DNA from: Pelagibacterium nitratireducens
GTDB taxonomy: Bacteria > Pseudomonadota > Alphaproteobacteria > Rhizobiales > Devosiaceae
Length of the DNA stretch: 64,000 nt
NCBI RefSeq assembly: GCF_037044555.1
Contig: NZ_CP146275.1
Span: 2,646,501 to 2,710,500 of the forward strand
Direction of reading: 5' to 3'
Under the pieces are notes generated by a model. That model saw nothing but the letters and a program-made list of their open reading frames with translations. It did no database searches and had not been told where the DNA came from. A program made the position numbers and the translations under genes. This document shows, piece after piece, positions 17,571-26,586 of the stretch (position 1 is its first letter; the number at the start of each line of letters is the position of its first letter).

Positions 17571-17580
17571 CGAGGGGGTG

Positions 17581-17895
17581 TTACCGGTTTTTTATTCCCG
17601 CATCGTACCCCCGCACCACATCCTGCCATTCGGGATGGCGTTCGATCTGGGCCTTGGCGAACGGGCACAGCGGGATGATCTTGACCCCCTCGGCGCGCGC
17701 GTCCTCGATGCCGCGCAGCACCAGCGCCTCGCCCACCCCGCGTCCCCGCAGGGCATCGGGCACGCCGGTATGGTCGATAATCCGCTGGCGCGTGCCCACC
17801 ATGGTATAGGTCATCTCCGCTTCATGCCCGTCGATGCGGACCACATAGCGCCCCTTGCCCTCACCATCCTCGCGCTCGATGGTAAATTCGCTCAT
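17581..17895 (-). CDS. small GNAT-type N-acetyltransferase
   Basis: A 104-residue protein matching the short YjdJ/Gtn1-like acetyltransferase fold. The block HTGVPDALRGRGVGEALV contains the acetyl-CoA pyrophosphate loop (RGRGVG), and VKIIPLCPFAKAQIERHPEWQDVV is the conserved C-terminal part with the Cys-Pro pair. The acceptor is unknown for this branch. The gene stands alone. Confidence 0.88.
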   Translation of the reverse strand: MSEFTIEREDGEGKGRYVVRIDGHEAEMTYTMVGTRQRIIDHTGVPDALRGRGVGEALVLRGIEDARAEGVKIIPLCPFAKAQIERHPEWQDVVRGYDAGIKNR

Positions 17896-18308
17896 TTGAA
17901 AGTCCTTTCAGATCGCCCGGATGGGCGTCGGAAAACAAGGCGGGATAATCGATCCCCCAGGATTTGGCGATGAAGATGCAGAGCCGCGGTCATCGGGTAC
18001 ACTCTTTTCGATTTCAGGAGCCGATTTTGCGCAGGTTGCAAAGGCGAGGGCAAGTCCACGGCCCGGCGCCGGCCTTGTGGAAAACCCGCCGCCGAATGCG
18101 TATCGGGCGCCATGATTTCCCCAGCCCGGAGCCCCCCGGATCGATAATTGAAGACTCCTGCGACAATTTGCGCTTAACTTGTCGTTAAGGGGTCAAAATG
18201 GGTATGCCGGGCTGTTGCGGATAATAGAAAACCAGATGGCGCCCTGTTGCGGCGCGAAGCCCCCTTCATCCGATCCGTACTTGTGCTGGCGAGTTGAGGG
18301 GAAAATGG
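17896..18308. other. intergenic region with a CtrA-type site
   Basis: About 410 bases between divergent GNAT and universal-stress genes. Short open frames here look like shadows with no ribosome sites. The notable content is the CtrA-type box at 18173-18187 and a repeated CTGTTGCGG (near 18213 and 18244). I see no gene. Confidence 0.55.
18173..18187. promoter_or_regulatory. CtrA-type binding site
   Basis: TTAA-CTTGTCG-TTAA matches the full CtrA consensus TTAA-N7-TTAA exactly. It lies about 120 bases upstream of the universal stress protein gene. CtrA is the cell-cycle response regulator of many alphaproteobacteria; binding here is inferred from the motif only. Confidence 0.55.
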
Positions 18309-18740
18309 ATGTCGGACATCTATATAGTGGGCTTCGACGGGACCGAAGCTTCGGGGCGCGCCGCTGATCTTGCGGCCGATCTCGCCAAGACCTCGGGGGC
18401 CACGCTGCATCTTGTGCTGGTGCTCGAATGGTCACCTTACAGTTTCCTGAGCCAGGAAGAATTGGCCGAGCGTCACAAGCGGCGTGAGGAGGAACTGGTT
18501 CGCGCCGCCAAGGTCGTCGAGCCCATTGCCGCAAAATACCGCGCCATGAGCATCACCACCACCCATGAGGTGCGCTACGGCCATGCCGGTGAAATCATAT
18601 CGGACATCGCCGCATCCTCGGGGGCAAAGCAGATCTTTGTCGGCCGCCAGGGTTCGCGAAAACTCACCGACCGCCTTTTGGGCGGGTTGACCATGGCGCT
18701 CGTCCAGATCGCCACGGTGCCGGTCACCGTGGTTCCGTAA
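18309..18740 (+). CDS. universal stress protein (UspA family)
   Basis: A 143-residue cytoplasmic protein of the UspA fold. It opens with the first strand [13 protein letters not shown] and ends with the nucleotide-loop region [19 protein letters not shown] followed by VTVVP, close to the ATP-binding pattern G-2X-G-9X-G. GAGGGG lies before the ATG at 18309. It is followed, after an 82-base gap, by the AGCS symporter gene on the same strand. Confidence 0.88.
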   Translation: MSDIYIVGFDGTEASGRAADLAADLAKTSGATLHLVLVLEWSPYSFLSQEELAERHKRREEELVRAAKVVEPIAAKYRAMSITTTHEVRYGHAGEIISDIAASSGAKQIFVGRQGSRKLTDRLLGGLTMALVQIATVPVTVVP

Positions 18741-18822
18741 GCGGGACACCCAAGACAAAACCAGACTTCGCCCGCGGCCGACGGCAAAACGGCCCGGAGT
18801 GAGCGTTCAAGGGGACATTGAA

Positions 18823-20400
18823 ATGAGAAAACTGCTTTTGGCACTGGCGCTGCTGCTGCCGCTGTTCGCCCTCCCCGCCTTCGGGCAGGAAGCGGCCGGG
18901 GAGGCCGCTGAAACCGCCGTCGAGGCTCAGGAAACCATCGAGGAAACCACCCGCACCGTCGACATGATGGTCAACGACGCCATTTCGCCGATCTCCAACG
19001 CGGTCGTCAGCGTCATCTTCTATTCCGTGCCCATCGCCGGGGTCGACTTCCCCCTCATCGTGGGTTGGCTGGTGGTCGCTGCGACCATCTTCACGGTCTA
19101 TTTCGGCTTCATCCAGTTCAGGGTGTTCGGTCACGCCATCGCACTTGTGCGCGGCGATTATTCCGATCCCAAGGATGCCGGCGAGGTCTCCCACTTCCAG
19201 GCGCTCGCCACCGCGCTGTCGGGAACGGTGGGGCTGGGCAACATCGCCGGGGTCGGCGTTGCCATCGCGGTCGGGGGGCCGGGCGCCACCTTCTGGATGA
19301 TTCTGGCCGGTCTTCTGGGCATGGCGTCCAAGTTCACCGAGTGCACATTGGGCGTCAAATACCGCAACGAGCTGCCCGACGGGCGCGTCTCGGGCGGTCC
19401 GATGTACTATCTGTCCAAGGGCCTGGCCGAGCGCGGCATGGCCGGGCTGGGCAAGTTCTTCGCCATCTTCTTTGCCATCTGCTGCATCGGCGGGGCGCTG
19501 GGCGGGGGCAACATGTTCCAGTCCAACCAGTCCTTCCAGCAGCTCGTCAACATCACCGGCGGCAACGATGTCAGCCCGCTCGCCGGCTTTGGCTGGCTGT
19601 TCGGCATCATCATGGCGCTGATCGTCGGCGCCGTGATCATCGGCGGCATCAAGTCGATCGCCAAGGTCACAGAAAAGATCGTGCCTCTCATGGGCGTTCT
19701 CTATGTGGGCACGGCGCTGGTCATCATCTTGATGAACATCGGCTCGCTCGGCTGGGCCTTCTCCCAGATCATCGGCGGGGCGTTCTCGCCCGAAGGCGTT
19801 GCGGGCGGGGCGATCGGTGCGCTGATCCAGGGGTTCCGCCGGGCGGCGTTCTCCAATGAAGCAGGCATCGGCTCGGCGGCCATCGCCCACTCGGCGGTGC
19901 GCACCAAGGAGCCGGCCACCGAAGGCATCGTCTCGCTGCTCGAGCCGTTCATCGATACGGTGGTGATCTGCACGATGACCGCGCTGGTCATCATCTTCAC
20001 CGGCGCGCTGAGCACCGGGCTTACGGGCGTGGAGCTGACATCGGCGGCCTTTGGCGCGCAGTTCAGCTTCTTTCCCTATCTGCTGGCTCTGGCCGTGCTG
20101 TTGTTCGCCTTCTCGACAATGCTCAGCTGGTCCTATTACGGGCTCAAATCGTGGACCTATCTGTTCGGCGAGGGCAAGACGAAGGAAAATGTCTTCAAGA
20201 TCATCTTCTGCGTCTTCGTGGTGATCGGCGCCTCGATGAGCCTTGGCCCGGTCATCGATTTCTCGGATTCGATGATCTTTGCCATGGCCCTGCCCAACAT
20301 CATCGGGCTCTACCTCTTGATGCCGGTCGTCAAGCGCGAGGTGAACCAGTACTTCGCCAAGATCAAATCGGGCGAGATCAGGAAGGTGAAGGGGCACTGA
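18823..20400 (+). CDS. AGCS-family sodium:alanine symporter
   Basis: A 525-residue inner-membrane protein of the alanine/glycine:cation symporter family. The signature lies in [20 protein letters not shown] with nearby [14 protein letters not shown], and [16 protein letters not shown] is the conserved mid-protein block. Unusually, a signal-peptide-like stretch (ending PAFGQE) and an Ala/Glu-rich segment of about 30 residues precede the first family helix. The ATG at 18823 is chosen for its GGGG ribosome site. It imports alanine or glycine with sodium. Confidence 0.92.
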   Translation: MRKLLLALALLLPLFALPAFGQEAAGEAAETAVEAQETIEETTRTVDMMVNDAISPISNAVVSVIFYSVPIAGVDFPLIVGWLVVAATIFTVYFGFIQFRVFGHAIALVRGDYSDPKDAGEVSHFQALATALSGTVGLGNIAGVGVAIAVGGPGATFWMILAGLLGMASKFTECTLGVKYRNELPDGRVSGGPMYYLSKGLAERGMAGLGKFFAIFFAICCIGGALGGGNMFQSNQSFQQLVNITGGNDVSPLAGFGWLFGIIMALIVGAVIIGGIKSIAKVTEKIVPLMGVLYVGTALVIILMNIGSLGWAFSQIIGGAFSPEGVAGGAIGALIQGFRRAAFSNEAGIGSAAIAHSAVRTKEPATEGIVSLLEPFIDTVVICTMTALVIIFTGALSTGLTGVELTSAAFGAQFSFFPYLLALAVLLFAFSTMLSWSYYGLKSWTYLFGEGKTKENVFKIIFCVFVVIGASMSLGPVIDFSDSMIFAMALPNIIGLYLLMPVVKREVNQYFAKIKSGEIRKVKGH

Positions 20401-20433
20401 GCGAGAAAACGCCGGCCTCATAAGAGGGTTGCG

Positions 20434-20457
20434 AGGGGCGGGACAACACCCGCCCCT
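20434..20457 (+). terminator. Rho-independent terminator after the AGCS gene
   Basis: AGGGGCGGG (20434-20442) pairs perfectly with CCCGCCCCT (20449-20457) around a six-base loop, followed by TTG. Confidence 0.7.
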
Positions 20458-20665
20458 TTGCCATTGCATCAGCGCTCCTTGTAACGGCAGCGTCCGATCA
20501 CCATATATTGCAATACGCTGTGCCGCTCATCGGAGCGCAATTCTGTCCGGCGTTGTCTCTTTGCGATCAGAAATAGATTTGATTGGTTTTCCTGAGACAG
20601 GAAACGCAATCGTTGTGCTCCAGGGTTTCGACAGCTGGGGGCGGCGATCTGTAGAGGTACGCCTG

Positions 20666-21625
20666 ATGATCGCCTATTTTGTGCTGGTTCACCGTTATCC
20701 CGCGCAGTTCAAACGTCTCTTCAAGGCGATTTACCTGCCTGGCAATCAATATGTCATTCACGTGGACAAGAGTTCGGGCCCTGAGTTGGCAGAGGACATC
20801 GCAGCGTTCCTCAAGCCCTATCAGGACGTGGAACTGCTCGAGGCGCAAGATGCCCTCTGGGGTGGATACAGCCTGGTCGATGCAGAACTGCGTGGCATGG
20901 CCCGCCTGCTCGAAATGGACGGCCACTGGACCCATTACATCAATCTCTCTGGGCAGGATTTTCCGCTCAAGAGCCAGAATTACATCCGCGAGTTCTTCGC
21001 CGCCAATCCCGGCAAACAGTTCATTCGCGCGCTCGATCAGCGCAAGGAACGTCCCGACACTCTCAACCGCATCAGCCATCTCTTCGTCGAAGAGCAGGGA
21101 AAGATGACCGCAACCGGCGTTGCCCGCCCGTTCCTGTCAAGCGATACGCCGTTTATTGGGACTCAGTGGAAAGCCGTCACCCGCAGCTTTTGCGAATTTG
21201 TCTGTCATGATCCCCGGGCCGACCGGTTCAAGACGTTCTATCGGAACAGCTTCATCGCGGACGAAGCGTTTTTCCAGACCGTGATCATGAACAGCGGCGA
21301 CCAGGGCATCGTCATGAACGACGATTTGCGCATGATCGACTGGGTTCCCGATGGCGATATCAAGCTGCGCCCGCGCAATTACGGCGAGAAAGATCTCGAC
21401 CAACTCCAACAAAGCCCCGATCTTTTCGCGCGCAAATTCGATGCAGAGGACGACACAGCAATCCTTTCCCTGCTCGAACGCCATCTGCAATCGCCGGCGG
21501 CCAATACTTACCGCATCCCGGCGCCGGCACCCAGGACACCTTCCTATTCGAACACGGTGGACATGGCCTTCGTTGATCGGCCGACCCGTGATGATCGAGT
21601 GCACCCGTCGTCATTGACCAACTGA
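20666..21625 (+). CDS. GT14 (Core-2/I-branching-type) glycosyltransferase
   Basis: A 319-residue protein matching the Branch domain (glycosyltransferase family 14), which in animals makes beta-1,6-GlcNAc or xylosyl links; bacterial members decorate surface glycans. Visible blocks are IAYFVLVHRYPAQFKRLF at the start, YVIHVDKSSG, WGGYSLVDAELRGMARLL, and HYINLSGQDFPLKS. The ATG at 20666 has GAGG eight bases before it; the reading frame is open further upstream but without family sequence. It stands alone with no other glycan genes nearby. The acceptor is unknown. Confidence 0.87.
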   Translation: MIAYFVLVHRYPAQFKRLFKAIYLPGNQYVIHVDKSSGPELAEDIAAFLKPYQDVELLEAQDALWGGYSLVDAELRGMARLLEMDGHWTHYINLSGQDFPLKSQNYIREFFAANPGKQFIRALDQRKERPDTLNRISHLFVEEQGKMTATGVARPFLSSDTPFIGTQWKAVTRSFCEFVCHDPRADRFKTFYRNSFIADEAFFQTVIMNSGDQGIVMNDDLRMIDWVPDGDIKLRPRNYGEKDLDQLQQSPDLFARKFDAEDDTAILSLLERHLQSPAANTYRIPAPAPRTPSYSNTVDMAFVDRPTRDDRVHPSSLTN

Positions 21626-21739
21626 TTCCAGTTGTGTCGCCTCTGGCATGAATGCCGGCGTTGGGGGCAAATTGTGCGATTGTTCCCTCGCCAACGGCCC
21701 ACGCCTTCAAGCTTTCCATGCCTTGACGCTGCGCCGGTT

Positions 21740-22144
21740 TCAATCGCAACCGTCCGCGGCGGCGTATTTCAGGCTGGGATGCTCGAGTTCGGGTGGATCA
21801 CCGTGCGAGCCTGCATTGATCCATTCGATTTTCTCATCAAGGTAGCGGGCGAGTCGCAGCAGGTCTTCGCCGCGCGCCCGCAAATCGTCGCGGCGCTCCT
21901 TGAGGATTTCGAGCTGGCTCTCGTAAGGGGCATGCAAGACCGCGGAAATTTCCTTGAGCGACATCCCCAGCGCCTGGCCAAACCTGATGACGTCGGCGAC
22001 CCGGATGTCGGCCTCTGAGAACTCCTGATACGGGTTCCGCCCGCCCCTGGTGCCTTGCTGAGGCGTCATCAGGCCGGCCCGGACGTAATAGCGGACGGTG
22101 TCGACGCTGAGCGCCGTGCGGCGGGCAAATTCGGAAATAAGCAT
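21740..22144 (-). CDS. MerR-family transcriptional regulator
   Basis: A 134-residue regulator with the MerR winged helix at the N terminus (ISEFARRTALSVDTVRYYVRAGLM) and a following coiled-coil dimer helix (about residues 75-110). There is no Cys cluster for metal sensing, so a small-molecule or oxidative signal is more likely. It is divergent from an SDR gene 80 bases away, with a 19-bp-spaced promoter between them. Confidence 0.88.
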   Translation of the reverse strand: MLISEFARRTALSVDTVRYYVRAGLMTPQQGTRGGRNPYQEFSEADIRVADVIRFGQALGMSLKEISAVLHAPYESQLEILKERRDDLRARGEDLLRLARYLDEKIEWINAGSHGDPPELEHPSLKYAAADGCD

Positions 22145-22153
22145 TTTCTTCCA

Positions 22154-22184
22154 TTGACCATGGACCTTACTCCTGGGTTACTAG
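22154..22184 (+). promoter_or_regulatory. candidate MerR-type promoter (19-bp spacer)
   Basis: TTGACC (22154-22159) and TACTAG (22179-22184) are separated by 19 bases, the over-long spacing typical of promoters that MerR proteins remodel. It points toward the SDR gene, which starts at 22224. Confidence 0.5.
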
Positions 22185-22223
22185 CTGGTCTCCAGTCCCG
22201 CCGCAAGGCCAATGGAGATCAGC

Positions 22224-23213
22224 ATGCAACATCAACAGACCGTCATCATCACCGGGGGCAATTCAGGACTGGGCCTGGCGTGCGCCAAAGCTCTTCTAGC
22301 CAATTCACCCGACCTGCACGTGGTCATTGCCGCCCGGGACGCAGTGCGGGCCCGCGCTGCGGTCGAAGCGCTGCGGCAGGCAGCGCCGCAGAACGGCGCG
22401 AATGTCGAAGCGATGATGCTCGATCTGGCGTCGTTGGCTTCGGTGCGCGCCTTTGCCGAAGAACTGGATCGCCGGCTGGCGGCGGGCAGTTTGCCGCCCG
22501 TCAAAGGGCTCGTCTGCAATGCTGGCTTTCAGGGCGCTCGCGGGCTGACGGCAGATGGCTACGAGAGAACATTCGGCGTCAACCACCTGGGCCATTACCT
22601 GCTGGTCAATCTGATGCTTCCCCTGCTCGCCCCCTCGGCGCGCATCGCAATCGTGGCCAGCGGCGTGCATGATCGTGCCCAACTGGCGACCCTTCCGTCT
22701 GCCCTTGCAGCCACAATGCCCGGTCCGGCATGGAACGAACCCATAAAGCTTGCCCATGGAGAAATGGGTCCCGAGGCCGGAAATGACGATGAAGCCGCCG
22801 ACCGGGGCCGGCGCTACTCAACCTCAAAGCTTGCCAACATCTACTTCGCCTACGAACTTGCACGGCGCCTTCCGGCTGGTACGACAGCGAACGCATTCGA
22901 TCCGGGGCTGATGCCCGGTACGGGCCTTGCCCGCGAATATCCGGCGCCGGCCCGCTTTCTGTGGCGGGTGGTGCTGCCCAGGCTCCTGCCCCTCATGCGC
23001 CGGCTCGTCACACCCAACATCCATTCCACCACGGAATCGGGCGCAGCCCTTGCCCGGCTCATTGTCGATCCCGCCCTGGAAAACACCAATGGCCGCTACT
23101 TTGAAGGCCTGCGGGAAATCCGCTCCTCGACAGAATCCTACGACCCACAAAGGGCCCGGGATCTGTGGGACACCAGCGCTCTTCTGACCGGTCTGGCCCC
23201 CGTTCCGGCATAG
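22224..23213 (+). CDS. short-chain dehydrogenase/reductase
   Basis: A 329-residue NAD(P)-dependent oxidoreductase. The cofactor loop is ITGGNSGLGLACAKAL, the structural NAG motif is in VCNAGFQG, and the catalytic Tyr/Lys are in YSTSKLAN. Its length and the C-terminal extension resemble retinol-dehydrogenase- or protochlorophyllide-reductase-like SDRs. GGAG lies six bases before the ATG. It is divergent from a MerR regulator, presumably its control protein. The substrate is unknown. Confidence 0.9.
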   Translation: MQHQQTVIITGGNSGLGLACAKALLANSPDLHVVIAARDAVRARAAVEALRQAAPQNGANVEAMMLDLASLASVRAFAEELDRRLAAGSLPPVKGLVCNAGFQGARGLTADGYERTFGVNHLGHYLLVNLMLPLLAPSARIAIVASGVHDRAQLATLPSALAATMPGPAWNEPIKLAHGEMGPEAGNDDEAADRGRRYSTSKLANIYFAYELARRLPAGTTANAFDPGLMPGTGLAREYPAPARFLWRVVLPRLLPLMRRLVTPNIHSTTESGAALARLIVDPALENTNGRYFEGLREIRSSTESYDPQRARDLWDTSALLTGLAPVPA

Positions 23214-23240
23214 GGGTCAAGAGCCGTTGACCCTGCTCAG

Positions 23241-23624
23241 TCAGGCGCTGTTGAGGTGCAAAATGTTCCCGTCGGGGTCCTTGAACCAGACCATCTTGAA
23301 CCCGCCCGCGCTGTGGATGCCGTCCTTATAATCGACGCCCATATCGGGATAGTGCTCGAAGGTGACGCCCTTGTCGCGCAGGTCGGCGACAATCGCCTCG
23401 ATATCGCCACCGCAATCGAACACCACCGCGTTGGCCTTGTTGGTACCGGCAAAGTCCGAAGGATAGACGAGCAGGTGGGTGCTGCCGGTCCTGTAGACCA
23501 GAACGCCGCCCATTCCGTCCTCCTTTAGGTCGAGGCCGAGTGTTTCGCTGTAGAATGTGCGCGCCCGTTCGATGTCGCTGACCGCGACGATGGCCGACGA
23601 AACCTTGTCTTTGAGCTGGGCCAT
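23241..23624 (-). CDS. VOC-family (glyoxalase-fold) protein
   Basis: A 127-residue protein of the vicinal oxygen chelate fold: two beta-alpha-beta modules, starting SSAIVAVSDIERARTFYSETLGL and ending VWFKDPDGNILHLNS. This latter motif is common in glyoxalase/bleomycin-resistance-like proteins. AGGAG precedes the ATG. No specific substrate is indicated. Confidence 0.88.
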   Translation of the reverse strand: MAQLKDKVSSAIVAVSDIERARTFYSETLGLDLKEDGMGGVLVYRTGSTHLLVYPSDFAGTNKANAVVFDCGGDIEAIVADLRDKGVTFEHYPDMGVDYKDGIHSAGGFKMVWFKDPDGNILHLNSA

Positions 23625-23687
23625 GATGGTTCTCCTGTGTGATTACCCTTCAAGGACGCAGAGTGCAGGACCGTTCCGACACGGACC

Positions 23688-23713
23688 AAAAAAAAGGCGG
23701 GATCGCTCCCGCC
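23688..23713 (-). terminator. Rho-independent terminator of the PQQ dehydrogenase gene
   Basis: GGCGGGA and TCCCGCC (23696-23713) form a 7-bp stem with a 4-base loop; the eight As at 23688-23695 become a T-run on the minus strand, just past the dehydrogenase stop. Confidence 0.82.
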
Positions 23714-23744
23714 TTTCAGAACTGAGGTTCAAAAGCGTTCCGCC

Positions 23745-25640
23745 TCAGCGGGCCGCCGCAACGTCTTCGGTGGTCAGAATACCGAAATCATTGCCGAACG
23801 AATTGCGGATATAGGTGCCGATCTCGGCGATGTCGTCATCGCTGAGCTGGTTGCCGAAGGCGGGCATATAGCCAAAGCCGTGAACGATGGTGTTGGCCAC
23901 AAAGCCGGCATCGGCGAGTTCGCCATTGCCAGCCAGGACCGCACCGGCGCCACCCTGCCCGGCAGGACCGTGGCACATGGCACAGTTGGCCGCGAATTTG
24001 GGCGCTCCCAGATTGGCGACTTCGGCAACGTCGGACTCGCTGGTGATGCCCGTGGCAGCCGCTTCGTCGCCCGAATCATCCTCGGCCGGCGCAGGTTCGT
24101 TGCCCGTGTTGGGATCTTCGAACTCGGCCGGGCCCGCTTCAGCCTGCGGGCTCGCGTTGAAGTCGTTGCCTTCGACAACGCCGCCCAGGCCGCCGCCCTC
24201 TTCACCATAGGTGAACATCAGGATCGAGCCGGGGTTGTGCAACACCGAGGTGTTGAGACCTTCGCCGAACTTCTGTGCGGCCGAACCGAACGCATCGGTT
24301 GCGATGAACACGGTCTTGTTGTCGGGCGAAATGATGACGTCGCGATAGCGGTTCTGGGTCGAGAGCCAGGCTGTCGGCAGGCCATCGGCCTCGGTTCCGT
24401 CTTCGCTCAGCGCCTGCACATAGAGCGTGCCGTGCTTGAGGGTCGGGATCAGCACCGAATTGTCCCATTCGGTGATGCCGTCTTCACCCGCGTCGTAATA
24501 CAGGATCGAGGACGGTGCGATGGTGGGGTCGCAGATATAGCCGCAGATCTCGCCGATCGGATAGTCGTCTTCGACGGCAAAATAGGCAGCCAGCGGATCG
24601 ACCATGTCGCCTTCGAAATCGCTTTCCTCGAACTGCGGCACGCTGTCGGGCAGCGGGTCGGTATTCTGGTCGACGTCTTCGGGAGCTTCGCTCCAGTTGA
24701 TGTAGGTGTAAGCCTGATCGTCGATGAAGCCGGACACATTGGGCCAGCCATAATTGCCACCGGGCTCGATGATGTTGAGCTCATCGCCGCTGGCCGGACC
24801 GTGCTCGGCCTCATAGAGCGTGCCATCGGGGCCGAACGCGATCCCCTGCGGGTTGCGGTGACCGTAGCTCAGGATGTGGCTCTTGACGCCATCGATCTCG
24901 GGATTGTCCTCGGGGATCGAACCATCGAGGTTGAGCCGAAGGATCTTGCCCGAATAGGTGTGCCAGTCCTCGCTCTCGACCTCGTCCTGGGTGGGAAGGG
25001 CCTGGGCCAGGTTGGGCCGGCGGAAATTGCGGCCGAAATTGGCGCCCTGTTCACCGATGGAATAATAGATCTTTTCGTCGGGACCGAACACCACGCGACC
25101 GGCATTGTGGTCGTTCCAGGCCGGCAGTCCCTCGATCAGGATCATCGGATCGACCAGCTGCTGGAGGTTTTCGTCATAGGTATAGCGCACGATCTGGGCC
25201 GAGGGATCGGGCTCTTCGGCAGTGCCGTTGTTGATCGTATAGCCGATATAGACGTAGTCGTTGCCTGTGCCTTCGAGCAATTCGGGATGCAGCGCCATGC
25301 CGAGCAAACCCTCATGCTGGGGGCCGGTATAGACGTCCTCGAGAGTGAGGAGCACCTGTTTGGCGCCCGAAACCGGGTCGACACGCGTGACTTCACCGCC
25401 GGTGCGCTCGGTCACCCAGATCATGTCATCGGGGCCCCAGCGCAGTGCCCATGGGTTGTCCAGACCGGTGGTCAGCACACGCGAGGAAAACAGCGAATTG
25501 TCGCCGCTTTCGATCTCGACCGGCGTCACCTGGGCAGCAACCATGCTCGTGGAAAGCATAAGGGCTGCGGCGACCGCGCCTCCCATTAGAACTTTCGCAA
25601 TAGGCGCCCTGCCTTCGCGTCCCGTTTGTCGCGTAGCCAT
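23745..25640 (-). CDS. secreted PQQ-dependent sugar dehydrogenase with C-terminal cytochrome c
   Basis: A 631-residue exported protein. After the signal peptide (ending MVAAQ) comes a six-bladed propeller of the soluble glucose dehydrogenase (GdhB/Asd) family: WNDHNAGRVVFGPDEKIYYS carries the active-site His, and YGHRNPQGIAF carries the PQQ-contacting Arg. An acidic, Pro- and Ala-rich linker (about residues 505-545) then leads to a class I cytochrome c domain with CAMCHG haem site and axial Met near GYMPAFGNQL. The fused cytochrome would take electrons from PQQH2 directly to the respiratory chain. GGAG fixes the ATG at 25640. No pqq synthesis genes are in the window. Confidence 0.92.
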   Translation of the reverse strand: MATRQTGREGRAPIAKVLMGGAVAAALMLSTSMVAAQVTPVEIESGDNSLFSSRVLTTGLDNPWALRWGPDDMIWVTERTGGEVTRVDPVSGAKQVLLTLEDVYTGPQHEGLLGMALHPELLEGTGNDYVYIGYTINNGTAEEPDPSAQIVRYTYDENLQQLVDPMILIEGLPAWNDHNAGRVVFGPDEKIYYSIGEQGANFGRNFRRPNLAQALPTQDEVESEDWHTYSGKILRLNLDGSIPEDNPEIDGVKSHILSYGHRNPQGIAFGPDGTLYEAEHGPASGDELNIIEPGGNYGWPNVSGFIDDQAYTYINWSEAPEDVDQNTDPLPDSVPQFEESDFEGDMVDPLAAYFAVEDDYPIGEICGYICDPTIAPSSILYYDAGEDGITEWDNSVLIPTLKHGTLYVQALSEDGTEADGLPTAWLSTQNRYRDVIISPDNKTVFIATDAFGSAAQKFGEGLNTSVLHNPGSILMFTYGEEGGGLGGVVEGNDFNASPQAEAGPAEFEDPNTGNEPAPAEDDSGDEAAATGITSESDVAEVANLGAPKFAANCAMCHGPAGQGGAGAVLAGNGELADAGFVANTIVHGFGYMPAFGNQLSDDDIAEIGTYIRNSFGNDFGILTTEDVAAAR

Positions 25641-25792
25641 GAGCAATCTCCTGTAAATTTTTGAAAATAGTCTGTGAGGATGCGGCCGCGAAACAGTGCG
25701 GCTGCCCGCGCAGGAAACGCACATGCGGCCCGCGCGTTCCACAACAATCAGACTTTAGTTCTATCAAACAAATGTGACAATCGCGAACTGCC

Positions 25793-26431
25793 CTACCACC
25801 CGCATGCCTCGCGGACCGGCTGCAGCGCGGCCTCGATTCCCTCGAGCTGAAAACTGACCGTCACCGAACGCTGGGACTGCGGCGTGGCCCGGACCAGAAG
25901 GCGCTCGCTCTGTCGCAATTGTCCGATCACCGCCCGGGCGGCTTCCGTCTCGAAAAATCCGACGGCCAGCCGGTCGGGGGCAAGAGCGACCGATTGGGTC
26001 CGGGGCGGCTGGCGGTCGTATTGCAGCGTGAGTGCGGCGCTGTTGGATGTGGGAGTGCCCATCGCCGAACCGGCGAAGCCGAACTGCACGGTCGTCTCGC
26101 CATCGAGGCACAATATCGTCAGCCGCGCCGGTGCGCGCCCACCGGCCAGGGCGGGGATAAGCTGCTCGGATTCGAGCGTGGCGAACGGCACTTCGGTCCC
26201 CTCGATCTGCGAGACCTCGATCCCGCTCGTCCAGAGCCCCTGGTCGGCATCGGTCCGACTGCCGCCGCCGGTAAACTGGCCCGAGCGGAAAATCGAATCA
26301 TAGCATGCCAGTCTCTCGCTGGCCGGTCCGATGGCGGCACAACGTTCGGGCGACGTCTGGGCCAGAGCGGGCACCGGCGCTGCCGAAAATCCGGCCAACG
26401 CCATTATCGCCGCCAACCCAAATCTATTCAT
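25793..26431 (-). CDS. exported VasI/TagO-like protein
   Basis: A 212-residue protein with a signal peptide (ending PALAQ), then ERCAAIGPASERLACYDSIF, the Cys-containing opening of the VasI/TagO (type VI secretion associated) family. Later blocks on reporter-like beta strands (TTVQFGFAGSAMG, DRLAVGFFETEAARAVIGQL) fit the same family. No type VI secretion genes are nearby. Orphan relatives exist in alphaproteobacteria with no known job. Confidence 0.75.
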   Translation of the reverse strand: MNRFGLAAIMALAGFSAAPVPALAQTSPERCAAIGPASERLACYDSIFRSGQFTGGGSRTDADQGLWTSGIEVSQIEGTEVPFATLESEQLIPALAGGRAPARLTILCLDGETTVQFGFAGSAMGTPTSNSAALTLQYDRQPPRTQSVALAPDRLAVGFFETEAARAVIGQLRQSERLLVRATPQSQRSVTVSFQLEGIEAALQPVREACGW

Positions 26432-26586
26432 CCGCCCGGTCTCCCGCGATATTTCTCATTGTTGGGCAATGTGGTGGCCCCGAACGCTCAAGTCCATACA
26501 TTTTCACGACATTGTTTGGGGGAGGTTGGCAGCGGCCATGCCCGCTCCTACATTGGCGCACACGTCCCGCCCAAGAGGAGCCCTTC

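Noticed and set aside
17896..18308. Small genes in the gap before the universal stress gene
   Set aside because: The short frames have no ribosome sites, overlap each other on both strands and show no known family.
18724..20469. 581-codon minus-strand frame opposite the AGCS symporter
   Set aside because: Antisense shadow rich in His, Arg and Asp with no recognisable domain; the symporter is clear.
23880..25589. 569-codon plus-strand frame opposite the PQQ dehydrogenase
   Set aside because: Shadow of the dehydrogenase; no start signal or family match.
25793..26431. Part of a type VI secretion cluster
   Set aside because: No tss, hcp or vgrG gene is within the window.
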